Of a stretch of DNA of 30,391 nt, positions 30,074 to 30,391 are shown one piece after another (the stretch's first letter is position 1; each line of letters starts with the position of its first letter). Location of the stretch: assembly GCA_003427395.1 (NCBI GenBank), contig BFEA01000344.1, positions 1,442,812 through 1,473,202 on the forward strand. Direction: 5' to 3'. Made by a program: the position numbers and the translations under genes. The DNA comes from Chara braunii (lineage: Eukaryota; Streptophyta; Charophyceae; Charales; Characeae). The notes beneath the pieces are model-generated. The model ran no database searches and was not told the DNA's origin. It worked only from the letters and a program-made list of their open reading frames with translations.

Positions 30074-30136
<63 letters not shown>

Positions 30137-30338
30137 AATCAGCGAGTCTCGCATTGTTTCCCTTTGGGTGATACTCTGTCACTTTCAGTCACATGGTTCT
30201 TTACTGGGGGTCATATAATCACATTAAGGTACCGTTGTCATAAGATGTGGCACCCAGTACGCAACTCTTTCTACCCCACCCACACTAACTCATTTTCTTC
30301 GCACGAGGCTCATACTACATCCTTTGTCTCCACACTTC

Positions 30339-30386
<48 letters not shown>
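29460..30386. repeat. Composite satellite: ~205-bp cores plus CT/CTAT arrays
   Basis: Three related cores (about 29517-29722, 29870-30073, 30133-30340) share GGTGACACTT, TCACATGGTTCT, CATTAAGG and TTGTCATAAGA. Each is followed by a pure or mixed microsatellite: CTAT-rich after core 1, (CT)n after cores 2 and 3. A (CT)n array also precedes core 1 (29460-29516). The array runs to within five bases of the window end, so more units may follow. The long frames here are leucine/serine or tyrosine/leucine runs produced by the microsatellites. Confidence 0.9.
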
Positions 30387-30390
<4 letters not shown>

Positions 30391-30391
30391 C

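Noticed and set aside
29414-30388. Four plus-strand frames of 63-102 codons
   Set aside because: They are translations of CT and CTAT microsatellites (Ser-Leu and Leu-Ser-Ile-Tyr runs).
1-30391. tRNA, rRNA or other known RNA genes
   Set aside because: I looked for B-box words (GGTTCGANNCC type) and other landmarks on both strands and found none in a plausible setting.

Overview
This is a repeat-dominated piece of a eukaryotic nuclear genome. The evidence is long CT and CTAT microsatellites, a Ty3/Gypsy-type retroelement, a foldback DNA transposon, low gene density, an assembly gap (18505-18829), and no bacterial operon or ribosome-binding-site pattern. I cannot name the host. The polymerase has the character of Ty3 elements I associate with large fungal or charophyte/bryophyte genomes, but that is an impression from memory and not a result.

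Layout. (1) 1-267 is G-rich low-complexity sequence that abuts, mid-gene, a long repeat. (2) 268-5160 and 19923-25060 are two direct copies of one roughly 5-kb unit. Samples aligned by eye differ by about 4-10%. On the minus strand each copy carries a row of small, damaged genes that share one module of about 110-130 residues. (3) 5161-13169 is largely non-coding. It holds short tandem duplications, a run of hairpins (12385-12600), one plausible plus-strand ORF with a TATA box (10569-11042) and a minus-strand ORF made of 23-residue repeats (11183-11569). (4) 13170-19189, minus strand, is a decayed Ty3/Gypsy gag-pol in the order gag, protease, reverse transcriptase, RNase H, integrase, GPY/F module. 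(5) 25066-25350 is a minisatellite just outside the right copy. (6) 25598-27472, plus strand, is a second and much more diverged cluster with the same module in the same alpha-beta order, pointing away from the right copy. (7) 27.6-30.4 kb is intergenic sequence with hairpins, a cluster of AACTG motifs and a satellite whose ~205-bp cores are separated by CT or CTAT arrays.

The strongest unexplained signal is the module family. It has a (F/I)PYE-like start, a YD(V/I)xxY strand in the middle, a conserved Trp-containing helix and a PPxP end. Five or six versions occur per 5-kb copy and two on the opposite strand, partly as overlapping genes. I do not recognise it. The two 5-kb copies flank the retroelement in direct orientation and on its coding strand, so they may be giant, gene-bearing LTRs. 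A segmental duplication containing an unrelated Ty3 insertion is equally possible. Almost every gene is broken, many breaks being Trp codons turned to stops, so this window probably shows fossils of a system whose intact form should be sought elsewhere in the genome.
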